Of a stretch of DNA of 64,000 bases, positions 39,493 through 48,840 are shown in pieces. Position 1 is the stretch's first letter. Each line of letters opens with the position of its first letter. Source of the stretch: Dendrosporobacter quercicolus (lineage in GTDB: Bacteria; Bacillota; Negativicutes; DSM-1736; Dendrosporobacteraceae); NCBI RefSeq assembly GCF_900104455.1, contig NZ_FNHB01000001.1, forward strand, positions 1,110,794 through 1,174,793, written 5' to 3'. Position numbers and translations under genes: made by a program. Below the pieces are notes generated by a model. That model was not told the DNA's origin, did not search any database, and was given only the letters and a program-made list of their open reading frames with translations.

Positions 39493-39771
39493 TCAAGGAA
39501 TGATAAGAAAATACTTTCTTTTCTTATCATTCTGCACACCTGCAACTACACCTGCAAAGAAAATGCCGAATCCCGCTAAACTACTCCAATTTCTTAAAGC
39601 CCCGTGGGGGAATACAAGAAATCCATTATCGAAGATAACCCAAAAGTCGAACCCCTTGTTTGACGAAAACAGCGCTGCGGCGTTCTGTGAAGCAGTAAAC
39701 GCATGGCAAAAATCGGCTACGACAAAACCAGTGATCATCAAAAGACACATCTGCATAACAAATGTCAGCAA
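39493..39771 (-). CDS. Hypothetical two-helix membrane protein
   Basis: 92 codons: a hydrophobic start (MLTFVMQMCLLMITGFVVAD), a middle part (NKGFDFWVIFDNGFLVFPHG) and a second hydrophobic segment (LAGFGIFFAGVVAGVQ) before a basic end. I do not recognise the family. It lies in the gap between the sugar operon and gldA in the same orientation, starts with TTG (or ATG six codons later) and has no clear ribosome site. It may be spurious, since an almost coextensive plus-strand frame also exists. Confidence 0.35.
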   Translation of the reverse strand: MLTFVMQMCLLMITGFVVADFCHAFTASQNAAALFSSNKGFDFWVIFDNGFLVFPHGALRNWSSLAGFGIFFAGVVAGVQNDKKRKYFLIIP

Positions 39772-39868
39772 CAGCCAAAAACGTTAGCGCCATCGTCAAT
39801 TAGCTCGATTGGTCGGTGCTCTGTAAAGACCAGGGCTATTAGGTAACGCCCTTGCCATGCCCGGCTGA

Positions 39869-40267
39869 TTAACAGGAGTACAGCCACCATCTGCGCAGTA
39901 AAAAATTCCAGAAAAACACGAGGCCGGTAGCCCCAATCTTGGCTGTCATCGGATCGATATGTGCCAATTCAATAGCTAAGGCTATAATCAACAGGTCAAG
40001 CAATAAGCCAGTGGTATTTATGGCTAGTATACTTAAGGCCTCGAGGCTTGCATTGAACTTGCACTGATTTTTAAAGACAAACTCTCTTCCCAGGAAAAAG
40101 TTGACGATAACGGATAATATAAAGCTGCCGGCCGCCGCAGCTATATAATGATAGCCAATTTTCAGGTGCAGAACGTAAAATAAGCTCCAGTCTGCCAGGG
40201 CCGAAATACCGCCAACGCAGAAATAGCGTATAAACTGATTCAGTAAGCCCCTATTTCGAGATAACAT
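39869..40267 (-). CDS. GtrA-family membrane protein
   Basis: About 132 residues with four membrane helices: LNQFIRYFCVGGISALADWS, YIAAAAGSFILSVIVNFFLG, LSILAINTTGLLLDLLIIAL and IGATGLVFFWNFLLRRWWL. The FxxVGxxxxxxD start and the NFxxxRxWxF end are the GtrA signature. GtrA proteins are thought to flip or position undecaprenyl-phosphate-linked sugars. ATG 40267 lies inside the end of the GT2 gene (17-base overlap), with AGGAT upstream, indicating coupling. Confidence 0.9.
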   Translation of the reverse strand: MLSRNRGLLNQFIRYFCVGGISALADWSLFYVLHLKIGYHYIAAAAGSFILSVIVNFFLGREFVFKNQCKFNASLEALSILAINTTGLLLDLLIIALAIELAHIDPMTAKIGATGLVFFWNFLLRRWWLYSC

Positions 40268-41015
40268 TTTTGTTGCTATCCTGCTCAAACTTTACATCAT
40301 TTAGATTAAACCAAGTTTCACAGAGCGCAATGAAATACCATTTCAAATAGAATGGCAGCCATCTAAACAATTGGAAGCGTGATGCTCCTGCTGTCCGTTC
40401 CTGCCAGGAAGAAGGAACCTCCGTTATTTTATAGCCATTCAAATAGGCTTTTACCGTAATTTCCATGCCGATTTCAAAACCGCCGGCACTCTCAATTTGA
40501 ATGGATTCAATGACCGCCTTGTGATACATTTTAAAACTGTTGGTTATATCGTGCGTAGCAATTCCTGTTGCCCAATGCAGGCTTACGCCCGCCAAGCGGG
40601 ACAATGCCTTTTTAATGAGCGGTCCCCCATATTGGCTCCCGCCTTTCATATACCGCGAGCCGCAGACCAGGTGATTGCCCTCTTTTACAATTTTATCGTA
40701 CATTAAATCCACGGCTTCCAGACTATCTGATAAATCGGCCATTAAAACCAACACGATATTGCCTTCAAAGGTATGCAAACCTGTTTTTATGGCATTTAAC
40801 GCACCGCGGCCATAGATATTCTTTTTTAAATAAATTGGAAAATCATACTTTAAGCGCACCTCATTCACAACAGGTAAGGTGTTATCATCTGCGCAGTCAT
40901 AGATCAGCGTCAGCCGCTTTTTGGTCTTGACACTGCTCGCTATCTGATTCAGCAAGTTTTCGATATTTGCCCCCTCGTTATATACCGGTACAATTACATC
41001 AAGCATGTTATACAC
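40251..41015 (-). CDS. GT2 glycosyltransferase, polyprenyl-phosphate sugar synthase-like
   Basis: 254 residues of the DPM1/GtrB type: VIVPVYNEGANIENLLNQI, TLIYDCADDNTLPVV (the usual VDDxSxDGT is altered), GRGALNAIKTGLHTFEGNIV and VLMADLSDSLE (the DxD-like site reads DLSD). A C-terminal hydrophobic patch without clear TM helices follows. It should transfer a sugar from a nucleotide sugar to undecaprenyl phosphate at the inner membrane. The next gene, gtrA, overlaps, and a GT39-type membrane transferase lies in the same operon. These three form a lipid-linked sugar transfer path. ATG 41015 has GGAGG upstream. Confidence 0.88.
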   Translation of the reverse strand: MYNMLDVIVPVYNEGANIENLLNQIASSVKTKKRLTLIYDCADDNTLPVVNEVRLKYDFPIYLKKNIYGRGALNAIKTGLHTFEGNIVLVLMADLSDSLEAVDLMYDKIVKEGNHLVCGSRYMKGGSQYGGPLIKKALSRLAGVSLHWATGIATHDITNSFKMYHKAVIESIQIESAGGFEIGMEITVKAYLNGYKITEVPSSWQERTAGASRFQLFRWLPFYLKWYFIALCETWFNLNDVKFEQDSNKNVISK

Positions 41016-41040
41016 CTCCTTGTTTCCTTGTCGGCAGGGG

Positions 41041-42060
41041 TTACATATTACCTGACTTCATTTGCTCTTTTATCCAGGGAATGACTTCATCAAGCATGAC
41101 GTTCAAATCCGACTTAGCCTCAAATCCGAGCAAGTTTTTCGCCTTTTCTACGGCCGGTATCCGTTTTTGCACATCATACACAAAAGGGGTATCCGTTACG
41201 TAGCGGAATGGCTTGTCCCCCTTCACCTTGTTCCAAATAGCTTCCGCCAGCTCCAATACAGTTGTTGAAACCGGTGTTGACAGATTGAAGTCTTCGTTAA
41301 CTGCTTGTTCGTTTTCAATGCACAGCGCAATGCCCTCGGCCAAATCACCGCCATAGGTGTAATGGCGTATTTGATTACCGGCTCCCAAAATATGCAGCGG
41401 ATCCTGCCCCTTGAGAATCTTTTGCACCAGGTCGGGTACGACATGGCTCATAGCCAGTTTTACATTGCCAGAAAGAATTTCCTTTTTATTTTTAGCCCGT
41501 CGTTCACCGGTTCCCACGCAATTAAAGGGACGTATGATTGTATAGGGAAGTTGGTATTGTTCCCATGCCCCCTTGGCAAAATACTCGCACGCCAGCTTTT
41601 GAAATCCATAGGTTGACAGCGGCGGCGGGCAGCATAATTGTTCTCCTTCCGGGCTGGGGTAAACAGCAGTAGATTCGTAAACCATCGAAGAAGATAAAAC
41701 ATTAATCTTTTGTAATTTTTTGTGTTGACGGGCCCAGATAGCGGCATCAAAGGTAGCGGCCGTAATGCGCTCATTTTCTGCGAGCAGATCATAAGCATAT
41801 TCGTGAAAATACGTGATCCCGCCAATCATCGCCGCAATCGCCACAACCTGATCACAGCCGGCGATTAGTTCTTTCAGCAACTTGCTATCCTTAACATCGC
41901 CTTGCACAAAATGATAATGCGGATGATGATCATAGGATTTTTCCACCGGACCATATTTACTATAGTTATCAATTCCTACAACGGAATGACCGCGTTGCAA
42001 CAATTCTTCTACCAGATAGCCGGCGATAAAGCCGGCTGAGCCTGTAACCAGGATGTTCAC
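41041..42060 (-). CDS. NAD-dependent nucleotide-sugar epimerase/dehydratase (SDR)
   Basis: 339 residues with Rossmann motif VTGSAGFIAGYLVEEL, catalytic Ser (LSSSMVY) and YGFQKLACE (YxxxK), and RPFNCVGTGE. This is the extended-SDR pattern of UDP-glucose 4-epimerase-like enzymes. The exact substrate is not readable. The start is GTG 42060, overlapping the stop of the upstream dehydrogenase gene by one base. It supplies or modifies the sugar donor used by the GT2/GT39 pair. Confidence 0.9.
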   Translation of the reverse strand: MNILVTGSAGFIAGYLVEELLQRGHSVVGIDNYSKYGPVEKSYDHHPHYHFVQGDVKDSKLLKELIAGCDQVVAIAAMIGGITYFHEYAYDLLAENERITAATFDAAIWARQHKKLQKINVLSSSMVYESTAVYPSPEGEQLCCPPPLSTYGFQKLACEYFAKGAWEQYQLPYTIIRPFNCVGTGERRAKNKKEILSGNVKLAMSHVVPDLVQKILKGQDPLHILGAGNQIRHYTYGGDLAEGIALCIENEQAVNEDFNLSTPVSTTVLELAEAIWNKVKGDKPFRYVTDTPFVYDVQKRIPAVEKAKNLLGFEAKSDLNVMLDEVIPWIKEQMKSGNM

Positions 42061-43253
42061 TAGATTAGACCTCCTCTTCCCAATACATTCCAGATATCAA
42101 CAGTCACTTTATTTAGCGGGATGTCCAATCCTTGATATTGTTTGTGCGGTGCTGCAATGATCACAATATCGGCCTGGGCAATCACTTCCGCCTGAGGCAG
42201 CAAGGAATCATCCGTCACGTAAGGATCGGCACTCACAACGCTGCCGGCATGAACTTGCAGGATTTTACGCAATTTGTACGACAAAGATTCACGGATATCA
42301 TCGGAGTTTCCTTTAAAGGCCATGCCCAGAATACCTACTGTCATTTTTTTCAGCAGATATTTGACTTTTAGCTTTTGCACGATATAATTCGGCAGCCCCT
42401 CGTTGACCAGCATAGCTGAATGCCCCAGATAAAAGTTGCCATTATTAAAAGCAGCCAGCTGCATCGCATCTTTAAACAAGCAAGGCCCGGCGGCAAAACC
42501 GGCTGTCGGTAAATCTTGGGCGCGGTCATACCGGTGTGTCACGGCATGATAAACATTATAAAAGTCCAGGTTATAATCATTGGCAATCATATAAAATTGA
42601 TTGGCAACAGCAAATTTAATATACCGCCAGACATTCGTAAACAGCTTGGCCAATTCGGCTTCAGTCGGCTGCACTTCCACCAGTTCAGCCGTCAGGAGGC
42701 CAAATAAATCCCGGCATTCCTGCAAGCCTGCCGGCGTAAAGGATGAAATAATCTGCGGCAGGGAGTATAGCTCCGTCATGGCCTTCCCTTCTAAGATCCG
42801 TTCCGGACAGAAGCAGACATTCATGGTTAAACCCGCTTCCCGCAGCCAGTCATTGACCCGTTCACTGATCCCCGGGTAGACGGTGCTGCGCAAAATCAAG
42901 GTTTGGCCATTGCGAAAATACGGCATGCACTGGTTCACCGAATCGACCATCACCTGGAATTTCGGGTTTAGATGCTCATCCACCGGCGTACCAATGATCA
43001 TAATTACGATCTTACTATCGGAAATGACCGCCGGCGAATCAGATAGCTGCAGCGTGCCGTCAGCAAGTACCTTTTGCAGCAAGCCAGCGGCGCCTTCTTC
43101 ATAAAAAGGCATAGTTCCTTGTCTTACGATATTTACTGACTCTGTGCTGATATCATAGACGATTACTTTTTTGCCGCGATCAGCCAGCGTAATGGATAAA
43201 GGCAAGCCGACGTGCCCGCAGCCGCCAATCACACATATATCATACATAAACAT
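42060..43253 (-). CDS. UDP-glucose/GDP-mannose dehydrogenase-family protein
   Basis: 397 residues: Rossmann start ICVIGGCGHVGLPLSITLAD, VIMIIGTPVD, LILRSTVYPG, CFCPERILEGKAM (in place of the usual NPEFLREG), LAKLFTNVWRYIKFAVANQF and GAGFAAGPCLFKDA-type motif (TAGFAAGPCLFKDAMQLAAF) with the catalytic Cys. These enzymes oxidise C6 of UDP-sugars to uronic acids. ATG 43253 has GGTGGAG ahead. One-base overlap with the epimerase gene. It may deliver UDP-glucuronate or a related uronate for surface glycan modification. Confidence 0.88.
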   Translation of the reverse strand: MFMYDICVIGGCGHVGLPLSITLADRGKKVIVYDISTESVNIVRQGTMPFYEEGAAGLLQKVLADGTLQLSDSPAVISDSKIVIMIIGTPVDEHLNPKFQVMVDSVNQCMPYFRNGQTLILRSTVYPGISERVNDWLREAGLTMNVCFCPERILEGKAMTELYSLPQIISSFTPAGLQECRDLFGLLTAELVEVQPTEAELAKLFTNVWRYIKFAVANQFYMIANDYNLDFYNVYHAVTHRYDRAQDLPTAGFAAGPCLFKDAMQLAAFNNGNFYLGHSAMLVNEGLPNYIVQKLKVKYLLKKMTVGILGMAFKGNSDDIRESLSYKLRKILQVHAGSVVSADPYVTDDSLLPQAEVIAQADIVIIAAPHKQYQGLDIPLNKVTVDIWNVLGRGGLI

Positions 43254-43284
43254 AGCTCCACCTCATTTCATCTGTTGCAATTAT

Positions 43285-44793
43285 CTATTCTTCTGCAAAA
43301 TACTTATTGGTAAAATAATTCCCCGGCGTTGGCAGCCAGACCGGCAGCTGATAGTAGGTATTTTTGATCGGCCGCAAAACCAGTTCGCGGTAAACATCGT
43401 ACCTGAAAGCGCTGCCTTGGATTAAGTATAAGCTTGTATTCTCTAACTTGATTTCTGTAACCGAAACGGTTTGAAAATACGGTAGGTATTTATTCATATC
43501 AGGCGGCGCGGTACGAACGATTGCTATATTTTGTTGGTCAAAGTGCCGAAAATCAGTGTACATATCATCATGACGGGCGTGAAAAGAGCCCGGCCCAAAA
43601 ATACTTACGTATTGGCCTGTATAGTAATACAGCACTGCTGACTTAGAATAGCTTTCGGTAGTCAAAATATAGTCTTTGGTATAAGGTGTAAGAAGGTCCG
43701 CCACGGCCCGGGGCTTCCAATAGAATAACGCCTGCTGATAAAGCTTGCTTTGCGTCAATTTCGCAGGCGGATTCATTACAATGTACGCGATTAAGGAATT
43801 TACGGTAAACGTACAAATGGCAACCAGCAGAACTACCTTGCGGAAAGTTGCTGCATGAAAGTGAAAGATGGTCAGGATGAACGCAAAGGGCAGAAAAGCC
43901 AGCGGCCAATGCATGCCAATTGATTTGGTGAAAGACAAGAGGGCCAGAATGCCCAGCGGCACGTAACATAAAACCAAATAGTAGCGCCGCAGCGACTCAG
44001 CCGCAGCAACATGCCGCACTGCTTTCCCTGGACGGAATAAGCAGTACATCGTAAAAGGTGTCAGCAAAAACAGAAGCTGCCCCAGATACACAAAAAAATT
44101 CCCCGGTGTAAAGGAACCCATTTCGTGATTACGGTTAAATACATTAAACATAATATTGGACCAGGCATGCGTGTAGTTGTAGTATACATTCAGCAGCACA
44201 AAGGGTATGGTACAGGCAGCTACCAGCGCAAGCGCGGCCAAGCCCCGGCGATTACGCTGATAAAGCAGCACATAGACGCCATAGGCGATAATTAGTAAGA
44301 CGGAAAAATATTTAGATAAAAAAGCGCCACCGAGGAAAACCCCGGCTAAGATTAAACTTATCCGCTGATTCAGGTGCAGACCTTGATAGAAGCAGACCGC
44401 CGACAGCGAGACGAACAAAAAAAGCGGCGTATCGGTGGTAACTAAAATATTCAACATATTAAGCGGTGACACTAAAAATAAGATTACTGCCCAACGAGCG
44501 CGGTTTATGTCGAGAACCTTTAGCAGATTATACATAACAGCGCCAACAATATACGGGAAAATAAGGGCCGGGAGCCGGAGAGCATACTCACTGGCGCTAA
44601 ATTTCATAATGAGTGCAAGCAACCAGCCAATCATGGGCGGATGATCATAATAACCAATATCCGGAAATGTTGCCCATGTGTAAAATAATGCCTCATCCCC
44701 AGTAAACGGGATGATATACGCGAGCAATGACTTTATTAGCAATGTCGCCATTCCTGTTATCCATAAAAGCTTGTCAGTAGGCAATCGTTTCAT
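43285..44793 (-). CDS. GT39/PMT-family membrane glycosyltransferase (ArnT-like)
   Basis: 502 residues with 10-12 membrane helices. The first periplasmic loop has the GT-C signature FTGDEALFYTWATFPDIGYY followed by DHPPMIGWLLAL; in ArnT/PMT enzymes the DEA and YxDHPP residues are catalytic. A soluble periplasmic C-terminal part follows residue 350. It transfers a sugar from undecaprenyl phosphate to an outer target such as lipid A, glycan or protein. It is the first gene of the operon 44793-39869, 31 bases before the dehydrogenase gene. A LysR gene is divergent from it. Confidence 0.9.
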   Translation of the reverse strand: MKRLPTDKLLWITGMATLLIKSLLAYIIPFTGDEALFYTWATFPDIGYYDHPPMIGWLLALIMKFSASEYALRLPALIFPYIVGAVMYNLLKVLDINRARWAVILFLVSPLNMLNILVTTDTPLFLFVSLSAVCFYQGLHLNQRISLILAGVFLGGAFLSKYFSVLLIIAYGVYVLLYQRNRRGLAALALVAACTIPFVLLNVYYNYTHAWSNIMFNVFNRNHEMGSFTPGNFFVYLGQLLFLLTPFTMYCLFRPGKAVRHVAAAESLRRYYLVLCYVPLGILALLSFTKSIGMHWPLAFLPFAFILTIFHFHAATFRKVVLLVAICTFTVNSLIAYIVMNPPAKLTQSKLYQQALFYWKPRAVADLLTPYTKDYILTTESYSKSAVLYYYTGQYVSIFGPGSFHARHDDMYTDFRHFDQQNIAIVRTAPPDMNKYLPYFQTVSVTEIKLENTSLYLIQGSAFRYDVYRELVLRPIKNTYYQLPVWLPTPGNYFTNKYFAEE

Positions 44794-44929
44794 CCTTCCT
44801 GAGAAATATTAGATCCATAGTTTGCGGCATCAGCACATCTGAAGCAGTCCGGGTTGTCCAACAAACAGAATTTTCAGCTTGCAGAAAACATGATTATAGT
44901 GTACTCTTAGATTCATCATTGGTCTAATA

Positions 44930-44944
44930 CTATAATTATTATAG
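44930..44944. promoter_or_regulatory. Palindrome between the GT39 and LysR genes
   Basis: CTATAAT-T-ATTATAG is a perfect 7-1-7 palindrome in the 194-base divergent region. It is a candidate LysR binding site controlling both directions. Confidence 0.5.
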
Positions 44945-44987
44945 ATTATATAGTTTCAACTCTATATCATTGTTCAAGGAGGGCAAA

Positions 44988-45905
44988 ATGGAATTAAGAC
45001 AGCTTCAATACATGTTGAAGGTTGCCGAAGAAGGCAGTTTCTCTAAAGCGGCCCAGAAATTATATATATCGCAGCCATCTTTAAGTCAATGTATTCAAAG
45101 GATCGAACAGCGGTTTGGACTTCAATTGTTTGACCGGGCAACTACCCCCTTAAGTCTTACCTATGCCGGCGAAGTTTTTGTTGCAAATGCGAGGCGTATG
45201 CTAAACCTGAATCATCAATTCCAGTCGCAAATGCAAGAAATTATTGACTTCAAAAGAGGCCGCCTTACAATAGGAGTTACCAACATCCGGGGCAGCATTT
45301 TATTTCCTAATATTCTCCCATCGTTTTGTAGAAGATTCCCTGGCATTGAAGTGATCCACAAGGATGGAACCTTGGCTGAACTAGAGGATTTTGCAATAAG
45401 AGGGGAAACAGACCTTTCATTAATTAACTTACCGCTGAACAAGCCACACTTTATTAGCGAGCCGCTCTTCACAGAGAGTGTTGTGCTTATCGCCCCCCGC
45501 AGTCACCCTTTGAACAAGCTCGCTGTCACCCGGCCGCCTTGGCCGCAAATCCATTTGGCCGATTTGCGGGAAGAGCCTTTCCTTTTGCTGCAGAAAGGAC
45601 GAAAACTGAGAGAACTTGCTGATCAATCTTTTATTAATGCAGGGTTTAACCCGCGAATTGTATTTGAAAGTGACAATCATGAAACGATACTATCACTAGT
45701 AAAGGCTGGCCTGGGTATTACTTTCGGTTTGGATGTTTCAGCACAATTTAGCATAACTGATCAGGTAGCTTTCTTTACGTTAGACGAGCCCCTGCCATCG
45801 CAAACATTCGCAGCAGTTTATTGCAAAGAACGGCATCTGTCACGAGCAGCGCTTGAATTTATAGCTTTGACAAAAGACATATTATCGGCAAAAAAACAAC
45901 CTTAA
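44988..45905 (+). CDS. LysR-family transcriptional regulator
   Basis: About 305 residues. The N-terminal helix-turn-helix is classical: MELRQLQYMLKVAEEGSFSK followed by AAQKLYISQPSLSQCIQRIE. The effector domain begins with GRLTIGVTNIRGSILFPNIL. AGGAGG lies ahead of ATG 44988, so the ORF start at 44970 is rejected. It is divergent from the surface-sugar operon and is its likely regulator. Inducer unknown. Confidence 0.93.
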   Translation: MELRQLQYMLKVAEEGSFSKAAQKLYISQPSLSQCIQRIEQRFGLQLFDRATTPLSLTYAGEVFVANARRMLNLNHQFQSQMQEIIDFKRGRLTIGVTNIRGSILFPNILPSFCRRFPGIEVIHKDGTLAELEDFAIRGETDLSLINLPLNKPHFISEPLFTESVVLIAPRSHPLNKLAVTRPPWPQIHLADLREEPFLLLQKGRKLRELADQSFINAGFNPRIVFESDNHETILSLVKAGLGITFGLDVSAQFSITDQVAFFTLDEPLPSQTFAAVYCKERHLSRAALEFIALTKDILSAKKQP

Positions 45906-46448
45906 TATTCATGTCATAAAATTAACTGATTACCAATACCCGAGATCATCCCTGGTGAAGAAAACAGCAACGCTTAGTTCGGCAACACAGCAAAAGTGAC
46001 AGGCACATATACCAATGTCTACATCAGGATGTTCCCATCTGATATGTTTATAGCCGACAGGCATTGCTATGGAAATTGTTTTAACATCAGGTGAACGGCG
46101 AAACGCCAGTGCTGGCTGTTGGCGGCTGAAGGCTCTCCTCGCTTATACCCTCCTCTAAAAATGTGCCGACAGGCTTGCGCGTGTGTAATGATTCCATGAC
46201 ATTCGCAGATTGTGCTAACTACCTTGCAAAGCTTTCCATATTCGAAAAAAATTTCGATTTTTCAAGTTCTGAAATCCGCTCCTCTGAATACTTGTTCTTT
46301 TCTTCCCCACTCTCTGTCCGCCTGTATCCCAGTGGTGTGATACAAACCCCAGCGCACACAGCAGGCAAGAAAACGCAAACCGCTTTGTTGCGGCTTCCTT
46401 GCAATGATATAATAAAATACGGAAATAATAAGACCGGCAAAAAACCCG

Positions 46449-47306
46449 GTGTGGGAGGTGGACCGGCTGCATGCTCTTTCAGACCTGTTTTATCCCGTTA
46501 TTGCAAGGCCCAAACATACACTGCAATATGTGGAAATTCCTCCAAACAAATTGTTAAGGCCCTATATCCGCTGTTTCTGGGGGTCGGTTTTCCCTCCGTC
46601 ACCCTCTGGTGAAGCAGAAAATCGAAAACCGTCCACTCTCGTCATTCCGGATGCCTGCATGGACATTGTCGTTACCGTCAATCACAGTTCAGGGAGAATA
46701 AGCGCCGCTTTTTGCGGTATCAACGACGCCCCTTTTTTTGCTTCTGCTGATAACCAGGCGACCCTGACGTCAACCTTTGGCATCCGCTTTTACTGCTGGG
46801 CTGTCGCACTGTTTGCCGACACCAGCATGAAGGAAGCATTAAACGCATTTGGCGATGTTGAGCAGTATTTCCGTGATTTTAGCGAAAAACTGGCTGCTGC
46901 CTTGCTGGAAAGCCCAACCATAACCGGTCGGATCGCGGCGGCGGAAAACTATTTGCTGCACCGTCTTCAGGGCTCGCGTCCTGTAAAGCCCAATGTCTTG
47001 AATGCGCTGCATCTCATTATAAAATCCAGGGGCTTGATTTCCGTGCCGGACTTGTGCGCCAGTCTGGCGGTCAGCCAAAGACAGTTGGAACGCCTGTTTG
47101 CCGAAGTTACAGGGGCTTCGCCCAAAAAGACTGCCGACATCGTCCGGTTTCAAATGATCTGGCAGGACATGATCTGCGGCCGCAGTTGCAATTTTAGCGA
47201 CCTAGCCTATCGCTACCAGTTTTCCGACCAAGCGCATTTTATCAACAGTTTCAAGAAGTTTGCGGGCCAGCCGCCGTTGGCAGCCTTGCAGTATGCCCGG
47301 AGTTAG
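46449..47306 (+). CDS. AraC-family transcriptional regulator with DUF6597-like N-terminus
   Basis: Up to 285 residues. N-terminal domain: VEIPPNKLLRPYIRCFWGSV, TLVIPDACMDIVV, then TFGIRFYCWAVALFADTSMK. This pattern occurs in AraC regulators with a DUF6597-type sensor. The C-terminal helix-turn-helix pair is ISVPDLCASLAVSQRQLERL and FSDLAYRYQFSDQAHFINSF. The start is uncertain: GTG 46449 overlaps GGGAGG, and a downstream CTG (46467) would fit that ribosome site better. A flavin-reductase-like gene follows after about 70 bases and is probably co-transcribed. Confidence 0.85.
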   Translation: MWEVDRLHALSDLFYPVIARPKHTLQYVEIPPNKLLRPYIRCFWGSVFPPSPSGEAENRKPSTLVIPDACMDIVVTVNHSSGRISAAFCGINDAPFFASADNQATLTSTFGIRFYCWAVALFADTSMKEALNAFGDVEQYFRDFSEKLAAALLESPTITGRIAAAENYLLHRLQGSRPVKPNVLNALHLIIKSRGLISVPDLCASLAVSQRQLERLFAEVTGASPKKTADIVRFQMIWQDMICGRSCNFSDLAYRYQFSDQAHFINSFKKFAGQPPLAALQYARS

Positions 47307-47379
47307 CTTGTCGTTTTTTTACAATACAACAGACGGTTGTTGCGGTAAAGTGAACAAAAAGAATAAAGGAGGCCCCTCT

Positions 47380-48030
47380 GTGAAGTTTGAAGCGACTGAA
47401 CAAAAACCGGCGTGTTTTCGGGAGGGATGGCCCGGACAGTACGAAGTATTTCATTGGTTTGAATTTGTATGCGGCATTCCCCATCCGCTGTTTATGATTT
47501 CGACCTGTAAAGAAAATGGACAGCCCAACGCCTGCCTGCATTCCTGGAGTTCCTTTGTCAGCGACGGCGGCGGCTTTTACGCGGTCATGCCGGGACTGCT
47601 CTGCCGGACGCATACGTATCAAAACATTTTGCGGACCAAAGAGTTCTGTGTAAATTTCCTTTGTTATGATTACTTCAAACAATGCCAAAGAACCATTGTC
47701 AATAATAATTATGAAACCGACGAATTCGCAGCCGGCGGTTTCACGCCCGAACCGGCCAAAACCGTTAGCGTTCCCCGGATAAAAGAAAGCTTTTTGAGCC
47801 TGGAATGCCACCTGGTCATGGAAAAAGATTTATCGCAGCAAGGAACGTCCGCGCTGGTCATCGGCATGGTCCAGGCCATTGCCCTGGACGCGCGGCATGG
47901 CACGGATGTTTATGCGCGTTATGGGCGGGATGGCTTTATGTTCAATATTCATCAACCCCAGAATCCGTCGAATGGCCAAGGGAACTTGTCGGGAGTGGGA
48001 GTGATTGAGGTGATAAAGAAATATGAATAG
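47380..48030 (+). CDS. Flavin reductase-like (FMN-binding split-barrel) protein
   Basis: About 216 residues. Split-barrel motifs: PHPLFMISTCKENGQPNACL, HSWSSFVSDGGGFYAVMPG, then HTYQNILRTKEFCVNFL. These match flavin reductase-like/flavoredoxin proteins that bind FMN in the cytoplasm and act in reductive or electron-transfer reactions. The GTG at 47380 has AAAGGAGG eight bases upstream, which decides the start; the longer frame is not used. It follows the AraC gene and is its likely target. Confidence 0.85.
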   Translation: MKFEATEQKPACFREGWPGQYEVFHWFEFVCGIPHPLFMISTCKENGQPNACLHSWSSFVSDGGGFYAVMPGLLCRTHTYQNILRTKEFCVNFLCYDYFKQCQRTIVNNNYETDEFAAGGFTPEPAKTVSVPRIKESFLSLECHLVMEKDLSQQGTSALVIGMVQAIALDARHGTDVYARYGRDGFMFNIHQPQNPSNGQGNLSGVGVIEVIKKYE

Positions 48031-48100
48031 CGGTATAAACAGTTGACAGTCCGGCTTGCCACGTGAACTATTTGGAAAGCCGCGTGTTAGGAGAAATGAT

Positions 48101-48193
48101 ATGGCTGAAAATCCTAAACCTCATTTGCGCACAAGCCAATACCAGTGTGAAGGAGCTAATCTTCTTAGACTGAATTTAGTTTTCGCCAAGTGA
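48101..48193 (+). CDS. Short open frame with good ribosome site, truncated
   Basis: 30 codons starting MAENPKPHLRTSQYQCEGAN with GGAGAAATG upstream. It runs into the 3' end of the methyltransferase remnant on the other strand. It may be the beginning of a gene cut by rearrangement. Family not recognised. Confidence 0.25.
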   Translation: MAENPKPHLRTSQYQCEGANLLRLNLVFAK

Positions 48194-48698
48194 AAATGAT
48201 TACCAAATATTTAGCTATATATTCTGGATTGAGGTAAATATCACTAGGTGCTGCATTAAGTGCCCAAATCAAATGAGTTGCTCCTGGATTTAAAAGCCGG
48301 TAAATTTCTGAAACATATTTTTCTTCACTTTCTTCATCTAAGCAATGAAAACAACCGATATCAAATGAAACATCAAACTTTTCGGTAAATATTGCCAGAT
48401 TAGTTACATCTCCTATAATAAAGGTTGGCTTACGCTCACATTTGGCTATTCGTGCTTAGCCTTTTCAATGGCAACGGATGAAAAATCTACACCAGTCGCT
48501 TGTACTCCTTGTTTTGCCATAAATGACGAAAATCGCCCAAGTCCACAGCCTAGTTCTAAAAAGGTTTTTGGCTTATTGGTTTCTGCAAGTTCTTTTAGCT
48601 CTTGAGGAATGCGGACATCTCCCCAAACAGTTATCGGTGCCTGATAACTGTTGTCGAAATCCTCACTGGTAGATGGTCGAAATAGGCGATAACAGCTG
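48165..48698 (-). pseudogene. SAM-dependent methyltransferase with frameshift
   Basis: On the minus strand one frame reads SYQAPITVWGDVRIPQELKE followed by TFLELGCGLGRFSSFMAKQG and VDFSSVAIEKAKHE, then a stop. Another frame continues with FIIGDVTNLAIFTEKFDVSF, DIGCFHCLDEESEEKYVSEI and YRLLNPGATHLIWALNAAPS, ending at 48165-48167. Together these are motifs I to post-III of a class I methyltransferase. A one- or two-base shift near 48430-48450 breaks it. The N-terminus is also damaged. Confidence 0.85.
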
Positions 48699-48840
48699 CT
48701 TTACCCATCCCTTTAGAGTCTATAGGGATGATTCGTGGATAGAAGGTATGACGGTGGCAATAATATAAACTATTAGCAAAGCGAAACGCTTAGTATTTTT
48801 TGCAATACAAAATCGAAATCCGAAAAGAAGGTATTGAATT

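Noticed and set aside
39500-39787. Plus-strand 95-codon frame opposite the hypothetical membrane protein
   Set aside because: No start context and no motif; the minus-strand frame has better hydrophobic patterning, though it too is uncertain.
46163-46612. Frames of 149, 85 and 73 codons around the AraC start
   Set aside because: They overlap the AraC gene or each other, lack ribosome sites and show no motifs.
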